From the NCBI RefSeq assembly GCF_024436055.1, contig NZ_JANFNH010000062.1, positions 1 through 38,362 of the forward strand: DNA of 38,362 nucleotides, given 5' to 3'. Source of the stretch: Streptantibioticus rubrisoli. Its GTDB lineage: Bacteria; Actinomycetota; Actinomycetes; Streptomycetales; Streptomycetaceae. Below the pieces are notes generated by a model. That model did not search any database. It was given only the letters and a program-made list of their open reading frames with translations, and was not told the DNA's origin. The position numbers were made by a program, and so were the translations under genes. This document shows positions 34,161 to 38,362 of this stretch, one piece after another. Position 1 is the first letter of the stretch. Every line of letters begins with the position of its first letter.

Positions 34161-34540
34161 CCGCGCGCGACGTCTTCGAGTACGCGCTGATCCGCGTCGT
34201 TCCACGGGTCGAGCGCGGGGAGCAGATCAACGCGGGTGTCCTGGTCTACTGCCGGGCCCGGTCCTTCGTCGCCGCCCGCATCCACCTGGACGAGGCGCGG
34301 TTGCGCTGCCTGGATCCGAACGTCGATGTGGCCGCCGTCCGCTCCGCGCTGCGCGCCGTGGAGTGCGTCTGCGCGGGCGGGGAGCTGGCCGGGCAGGCGG
34401 CTGGCGACGACCCCGGCCGCCGGTTCCGCTGGCTGACCGCGCCGCGCAGCACGGTCGTCCAGCCCGGTCCCATCCACACCGGTCTGACCGCGGATCCGGC
34501 CGCCGACGCCGACCGGCTGCTCGACCTCCTGGTGCGCTGA
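34157..34540 (+). CDS. DUF3037 protein coupled to the HipA-like kinase
   Basis: This 127-residue DUF3037 protein starts RDVFEYALIRVVPRVERGEQ and contains INAGVLVYCRARSFVAARI, followed by FRWLTAPRSTVVQPGPIHTG, the typical family pattern. The function is unknown. The GTG start overlaps the kinase stop in GTGA, and GGGAGGG lies seven bases upstream within the kinase gene. Recurrent pairing of HipA-like kinases with DUF3037 suggests it could be a regulator, substrate or antitoxin-like partner; that is inference. A 13-bp tandem repeat begins at its stop codon. Confidence 0.88.
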   Translation: MTARDVFEYALIRVVPRVERGEQINAGVLVYCRARSFVAARIHLDEARLRCLDPNVDVAAVRSALRAVECVCAGGELAGQAAGDDPGRRFRWLTAPRSTVVQPGPIHTGLTADPAADADRLLDLLVR

Positions 34541-34569
34541 GCCCGTGCCCTGAGCCCGTGCCCTGAGCC
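34538..34569 (+). repeat. 13-bp tandem repeat at the DUF3037 stop
   Basis: TGAGCCCGTGCCC is present twice (34538-34550, 34551-34563), then TGAGCC. The first copy begins with the stop codon, so gain or loss of copies would not change the protein. Confidence 0.8.
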
Positions 34570-34587
34570 ACATCTGGCGCCGCGCCG

Positions 34588-34648
34588 TTGACACTGGGTC
34601 ACCGCGCTCCTACGGTTTCGTGCACGGGACGTACTAAGCGGTCGCTCA
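34588..34648 (+). promoter_or_regulatory. Canonical promoter of fabG with a dyad downstream
   Basis: TTGACA (34588-34593) and TACGGT (34611-34616) are 17 bases apart, the best vegetative promoter in the window. Just after the predicted start, TAAGCG-GT-CGCTCA (34635-34648) is a near-perfect dyad of the kind bound by TetR-family regulators. It could repress by roadblock. Confidence 0.7.
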
Positions 34649-34685
34649 CATATGTGCGCCGCACCCTTAAGGGCGAGGAGAGCAG

Positions 34686-35465
34686 ATGTCCACCAGCGAG
34701 CAGCCCCTGTCCGCCGAAGCACGCGTCGCCATCGTCACCGGTGCCGCCCGCGGCATCGGCGCGGCCACCGCCGTACGGCTGGCCGCCGAGGGCCGCGCGG
34801 TCGCGGTGCTGGACCTGGACGAGGCGGCCTGCAAGGGCACCGTCGAGAAGATCACCTCGGCGGGCGGCAAGGCCATCGCCGTCGGCGCCGACGTTTCCGA
34901 CGAAGCCCAGGTGGCGGCCGCCGTCGCCAAGGTCGCCGAGGAACTCGGCGCGCCCACGATCCTGGTGAACAACGCGGGCGTCCTGCGCGACAACCTCCTG
35001 TTCAAGATGAGCGCGTCGGACTGGGACACCGTGATGAACGTGCACCTGCGCGGCGCGTTCCTGATGACGCGCGCCGTGCAGAAGCACATGGTGGACGCCA
35101 AGTTCGGCCGCGTCGTCAACCTCTCGTCCAGCTCCGCGCTGGGCAACCGCGGCCAGGCCAACTACTCGACCGCCAAGGCCGGACTGCAGGGCTTCACCAA
35201 GACCCTGGCCATCGAACTCGGCAAGTTCGGGGTGACCGCCAACGCCGTGGCGCCCGGATTCATCGCCACCGACATGACCGCCGCCACCGCCGCCCGCGTC
35301 GGCATGGACTTCGAGGCCTTCCAGAAGGCCGCCGCCAGCCAGATCCCCGTCCAGCGGGTCGGCCAGCCCGAGGACATCGCGGGCGCCATCGCCTTCTTCA
35401 CCAGCGACCAGGCCGGATTCGTCTCCGGCCAGGTGCTGTACGTCGCCGGCGGACCGCTCGACTGA
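34686..35465 (+). CDS. fabG: 3-oxoacyl-ACP reductase-like SDR
   Basis: The 259-residue short-chain dehydrogenase has the NAD(P) motif T18-G-A-A-R-G-I-G25, NNAGV at 95-99 and the catalytic N119, S147, Y160 and K164. The sequence RVVNLSSSSALGNRGQANYS and VNAVAPGFIATDM-type region fit the FabG group. Because a housekeeping fabG usually sits in the fatty-acid synthase cluster, this copy may serve another pathway such as acyl-CoA metabolism. GAGGAG precedes the ATG by five bases. The next SDR starts 43 bases after its stop and is probably cotranscribed. Confidence 0.88.
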   Translation: MSTSEQPLSAEARVAIVTGAARGIGAATAVRLAAEGRAVAVLDLDEAACKGTVEKITSAGGKAIAVGADVSDEAQVAAAVAKVAEELGAPTILVNNAGVLRDNLLFKMSASDWDTVMNVHLRGAFLMTRAVQKHMVDAKFGRVVNLSSSSALGNRGQANYSTAKAGLQGFTKTLAIELGKFGVTANAVAPGFIATDMTAATAARVGMDFEAFQKAAASQIPVQRVGQPEDIAGAIAFFTSDQAGFVSGQVLYVAGGPLD

Positions 35466-35508
35466 CCACGGCGCACACAGCACACGCGAGGGAAAGGCAC
35501 CCAGCACC

Positions 35509-36267
35509 ATGACCACTCAGCCAGACAGCGGCCGGGTCGCGATCATCACCGGCGCCAGCCGCGGCATCGGCTACGGCGTCGCCGAAGCGCTCGTCGCCCG
35601 CGGCGACCGGGTGTGCGTCACCGGACGGAACGAGGACGCGCTGAAGGAGGCAGTCGACCGGCTCGGCGCCGACCGGGCGATCGGCGTCGCGGGCAAGGCC
35701 CACGACGAGGCCCACCAGGCGGAGACCGTGGCCCGCACCATGGAGGCCTTCGGCCGGGTCGACTTCCTGGTCAACAACGCCGGAACCAACCCGGTCTTCG
35801 GGCCCATCACCGAACTCGACCTGGCGGTGGCCCGCAAGGTCTACGAGACCAACGTCATCTCCGCGCTCGGCTTCGCCCAGCAGACCTGGAAGGCCTGGCA
35901 GAAGGAGCACGGCGGCGCCATCGTCAACATCGCCTCGGTCGCCGGACTCGCCCCCTCGCCCTTCATAGGCGCCTACGGCATGAGCAAGGCGGCGATGATC
36001 AACCTCACCCTGCAACTCGCCTCCGAACTGGCGCCGGGCGTACGGGTCAACGCCATCGCACCGGCCGTCGTCAAGACCAAGTTCGCCGCCACCCTCTACG
36101 AGGGGCGCGAGGAGGAGGCGGCCGCCGGATACCCGCTGAGGCGGCTCGGCGTACCGCAGGACATCGCGGGCGCCGCCGCCTTCCTGCTCTCCGACCAGGC
36201 CGGCTGGGTCACCGGCCAGACACTGGTGGTCGACGGCGGCCTGTTCCTGCAGTCCGGAGTGGCCTGA
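35509..36267 (+). CDS. SDR-family oxidoreductase
   Basis: The 252-residue short-chain dehydrogenase has T14-G-A-S-R-G-I-G21, NNAGTNPVFGPI at 89-100, and catalytic S143, Y156 and K160. It ends in the usual GQTLVVDGGLF. The substrate is unknown. It lies 43 bases after the fabG-like gene, so the two reductases are likely one transcript, ending at the strong hairpin at 36284-36320. GGAAAGG upstream is a moderate ribosome-binding site. Confidence 0.9.
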   Translation: MTTQPDSGRVAIITGASRGIGYGVAEALVARGDRVCVTGRNEDALKEAVDRLGADRAIGVAGKAHDEAHQAETVARTMEAFGRVDFLVNNAGTNPVFGPITELDLAVARKVYETNVISALGFAQQTWKAWQKEHGGAIVNIASVAGLAPSPFIGAYGMSKAAMINLTLQLASELAPGVRVNAIAPAVVKTKFAATLYEGREEEAAAGYPLRRLGVPQDIAGAAAFLLSDQAGWVTGQTLVVDGGLFLQSGVA

Positions 36268-36283
36268 GCGGCCACCACAGGCG

Positions 36284-36320
36284 GGTGAGGGGGCGGTGCG
36301 CCGGGCACCGCCCCCTCACC
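36284..36320 (+). terminator. Strong terminator after the SDR pair
   Basis: Perfect 16-bp arms 36284-36299 and 36305-36320 enclose a 5-base loop, 17 bases after the stop codon. No T-run follows. Confidence 0.88.
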
Positions 36321-36401
36321 GTGGGGCGCGGCGGAGCGATTGTCAGTGGGGGCCGGTACGTTCTGTGGTGAGTAACGGAACACGTACCGGAGGTTCTTGA
36401 C

Positions 36402-37091
36402 GTGCCCAGCATGCTGCCCGAGTCCTGGCAGGCCGTCCTCGGCGAGGAGTTGGACAAGCCCTACTTCCAGGAGCTCACCGAGTACGTCGAGAAGGAGCGC
36501 GCCCAGCACAACGTGTTCCCGCCCCGCGACGAGGTGTTCGCCGCCCTGGAGGCGACACCCTACGACCGGGTCAAGGTGCTGGTCCTGGGACAGGACCCGT
36601 ACCACGGGGCGGGCCAGGCCCACGGCATGTGCTTCTCGGTGCGGCCCGGGGTGAAGACCCCGCCGTCGCTGCGCAACATCTTCAAGGAGATGCAGGCGGA
36701 GCTTGGCCATCCGATCCCGGACAACGGCTACTTGATGCCCTGGGCACGGCAGGGCGTCCTGCTGCTCAACGCGGTGCTGACGGTCCGCGAGGGCGAGGCC
36801 AACGCGCACAAGGGCAAGGGCTGGGAGAAGTTCACCGACGCCGTGATCAAGGCCGTCGCCGACCGTCCCGACCCGGCGGTGTTCGTGCTGTGGGGCAACT
36901 ACGCCAAGAAGAAGCTGCCGTTGATCGACACCGAGCGGCACGCTGTGGTGCAGGGCGCCCATCCGTCGCCGCTGTCCGCCAAGAAGTTCTTCGGCAGCCG
37001 CCCGTTCACTCAGATCAACGAGGCGGTGGCGGCCCAGGGGCACCCGCCGATCGACTGGCGGATCCCCGACCTCGCGATCCCCGCCAGGTAA
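36402..37091 (+). CDS. ung: Uracil-DNA glycosylase (family 1)
   Basis: The 229-residue enzyme removes uracil from DNA. The catalytic loop is G63-Q-D65-P-Y-H68-G, with D65 as the water-activating residue. The minor-groove loop H187-P-S-P-L-S, followed by AKKFFGSRPF, supplies the second catalytic histidine. The length is normal for bacterial Ung. The GTG start has GGAGG eight bases upstream. It is a single gene between two strong terminators. Confidence 0.96.
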   Translation: MPSMLPESWQAVLGEELDKPYFQELTEYVEKERAQHNVFPPRDEVFAALEATPYDRVKVLVLGQDPYHGAGQAHGMCFSVRPGVKTPPSLRNIFKEMQAELGHPIPDNGYLMPWARQGVLLLNAVLTVREGEANAHKGKGWEKFTDAVIKAVADRPDPAVFVLWGNYAKKKLPLIDTERHAVVQGAHPSPLSAKKFFGSRPFTQINEAVAAQGHPPIDWRIPDLAIPAR

Positions 37092-37101
37092 CGTCCCCGC
37101 G

Positions 37102-37130
37102 CCTGGGCTGACGCCCCGCGTCAGCCCAGG
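37102..37130. terminator. Bidirectional terminator, ung / DUF3224
   Basis: Perfect 13-bp arms 37102-37114 and 37118-37130 with loop CCC begin 10 bases after the ung stop. The right arm includes the stop and last codons of the convergent DUF3224 gene. Confidence 0.85.
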
Positions 37131-37522
37131 CTGTAGTCGAGGGCATAGGTGGTGCTGGGCTCACCGTGCCGGGCGATGAAGCTACCGCCCCCGGTGATCC
37201 CGGTCAGCTCCCCGCTGCCGGAACCCGGCACCACCGTCAGGGCGCAGTGCACCGTGTCGCCCGTGAAGCGGCCCCGGTGCTCGATCACGAAGGAGCCCCG
37301 GCGGCCCTCCACCGAGCCGGTCAGATGCTCGTAGCCGCAGAACACCCCCTCGGTCGCACTGGTGTAGACGAGCGCGTACTCCACCACTCCGGCCGCGTCC
37401 AACGCACCGGTGAACGTGTTGGACACCGAGGCCCGGCCGAGCCGCGCACCTCCCTCGGCCTGTGCCGAGGTGTTCTCCGCCCAACCGGAGAAGGTGAAGG
37501 TGCCGGTCACATGCCGCTTCAT
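37121..37522 (-). CDS. DUF3224 domain protein
   Basis: The 133-residue protein matches the DUF3224 beta-barrel family: MKRHVTGTFTFSGWAENTSA at the start, a middle strand with ALVYTSATEGVFCGYEHLTG, FVIEHRGRFTGDTV, and GELTGITGGGSFIARHG near the end. The function is unknown; an allene-oxide-cyclase-like ligand-binding fold is often suggested. ATG 37522 has GAGGAG seven bases upstream. Confidence 0.88.
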   Translation of the reverse strand: MKRHVTGTFTFSGWAENTSAQAEGGARLGRASVSNTFTGALDAAGVVEYALVYTSATEGVFCGYEHLTGSVEGRRGSFVIEHRGRFTGDTVHCALTVVPGSGSGELTGITGGGSFIARHGEPSTTYALDYSLG

Positions 37523-37694
37523 GGCTGCGCTCCTCGCTGTCGGCGCCATGGGAATCGCGCGCTCCGTGCGACCGCGCAATTCCACGATCCCCCGTTCACC
37601 ACCTCAGCGGTCTCGTCCTTCCCGGTGATTGTCAGACCCTCCCGCTAGCGTCGTAACCACAACGCACCGCAACCACTCAACTACGGAGGCGACG

Positions 37695-38195
37695 ATGTCC
37701 GAGGAGATGAGCGAGATGACCACCCGCATCGGCCAAGTGATCATGCTGCTGCACGGTGGCGACCGCGAGGAGGCACGCACCCGCTTCACCGCGCTGTGGC
37801 GGGAGATCGCCGAGCACGGACCACCACTGCACCGCTGCACCCTGGCGCACTACATGGCGGACACCCAGGACGACCCGCAGGACGAACTCGCCTGGGACCT
37901 AAGGGCGTTGGGCGCCGCCGACGAGATCCAGCACAATGAGGCCGAGTGGGGCGGGCACCCACTGTCCATGCGCGGCTTCTACCCCTCGCTGTACCTCAAC
38001 CTGGCGTCGGACTACCACAAGCTGGGCCAGCACGACATAGCGCGGCAGTACCTCAGCAAAGCGCGGGAGAACGCCGACGCACTGGCTGACGACGCCTACG
38101 GGGACGGAATCCGCGCCGCGCTCGACCGCATGGCGCTACGGCTGACCGAGAGCACCGGATCGGACCAGCCGGGCCAGCCCGGTCACCTCCCGTAG
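37695..38195 (+). CDS. TPR-like hypothetical protein
   Basis: The 166-residue all-helical protein reads as tetratricopeptide-type repeats, most clearly in FYPSLYLNLASDYHKLGQHD then ARQYLSKARENADAL (about 96-132). The N-terminal part has MTTRIGQVIMLLHGGDREEA and LWREIAEHGPPLHRCTLAHY-type residues. Such proteins usually mediate protein contacts; no partner is obvious. GGAGG lies six bases before ATG 37695. Its last 13 bases overlap the end of the convergent gene at the window edge. Confidence 0.82.
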   Translation: MSEEMSEMTTRIGQVIMLLHGGDREEARTRFTALWREIAEHGPPLHRCTLAHYMADTQDDPQDELAWDLRALGAADEIQHNEAEWGGHPLSMRGFYPSLYLNLASDYHKLGQHDIARQYLSKARENADALADDAYGDGIRAALDRMALRLTESTGSDQPGQPGHLP

Positions 38196-38362
38196 GTCTG
38201 GTGGCAGATCCGGTCCGCGGGGCTGCCCGGTGCCCAGCGGCCGTAGGTCTCGCCGAGCCCGCAGACACCACCGCGCCCAGCCGATTGCCCACCGGGCGGC
38301 CCGGCCGGTGGCGGGTCGTCGTGGCGCACCGGGGGCGCCGGAGGTGGCGGAGGCTGCGGTAC
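38183..38362 (-). CDS. C-terminal part of a leftward gene (partial)
   Basis: An open frame enters from the right edge and ends in TGA at 38185-38183. The 59 residues present are a Pro/Ala-rich linker (PQPPPPPAPPV and similar) followed by VCGLGETYGRWAPGSPADRI and then a final CHQTYGR. The Cys-x17-Cys spacing with YG and W resembles the small C-terminal module found on secreted or membrane-anchored streptomycete proteins, though the family is not named here. The N-terminus is outside the window. Confidence 0.65.
   Translation of the reverse strand, partial: VPQPPPPPAPPVRHDDPPPAGPPGGQSAGRGGVCGLGETYGRWAPGSPADRICHQTYGR

Overview
The window is high-GC actinobacterial chromosome, almost certainly Streptomyces or a close relative. 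The third codon positions are strongly G/C, GTG starts and leaderless-looking promoters are common, and the 5S rRNA and conserved gene order are those of streptomycetes. No phage, integrase, transposase, CRISPR array or tRNA was seen. The 5S rRNA at the left edge closes an rRNA operon that lies upstream of the window.

Region 1 (0.4-14.4 kb) is a conserved actinobacterial core block, and all but one of its genes point right. In order it holds a CDP-alcohol phosphatidyltransferase (cardiolipin/PG synthase type), a GDP-mannose pyrophosphorylase fused to a degenerate phosphomannomutase, a DUF881-Sbp-DUF881 membrane trio, a GarA-like FHA protein, an FtsR-like MerR regulator, a DUF151 nuclease, a second MerR regulator (Rv1830/ResR type), DNA polymerase IV, a leftward PRC-barrel protein, and gcvP behind a tandem glycine riboswitch. 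The order parallels mycobacterial pgsA2-Rv1823-1825-gcvH-garA-Rv1828-Rv1829-Rv1830-gcvB, but gcvH is absent here.

Region 2 (14.4-23.4 kb) mixes small conserved proteins and metabolism: DUF5999, an unrecognised protein, a GCS2-family ligase, a CPBP protease, PhzF, a PadR regulator, an SRPBCC protein, a PdxH-like oxidase, a stand-alone Clp-N protein and a first EamA transporter.

Region 3 (23.4-31.1 kb) holds two more EamA transporters and three more FMN-type split-barrel proteins around a MocR regulator, followed by a LysR regulator, an isochorismatase-fold protein lacking its catalytic residues, and a Tat/lipoprotein Rieske protein. The second EamA gene has an elaborate 5' leader. Its promoter overlaps the stop codon of the preceding gene and would start a leaderless 11-codon ORF ending LPPPAA. 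That ORF carries a perfect 7-nt complement of the transporter's Shine-Dalgarno region, and several hairpins follow. This looks like a translation-attenuation switch and is the most interesting signal in the window.

Region 4 (31.1-38.4 kb) has an S9 peptidase, a HipA-like kinase translationally coupled to DUF3037, two SDR oxidoreductases behind a canonical promoter, uracil-DNA glycosylase, DUF3224, a TPR-like protein and the C-terminal end of a leftward gene cut by the window edge. Many convergent pairs share bidirectional hairpin terminators, and some of these are built from the last codons of one gene. All functional calls come from reading motifs and known gene order; no database search was run.
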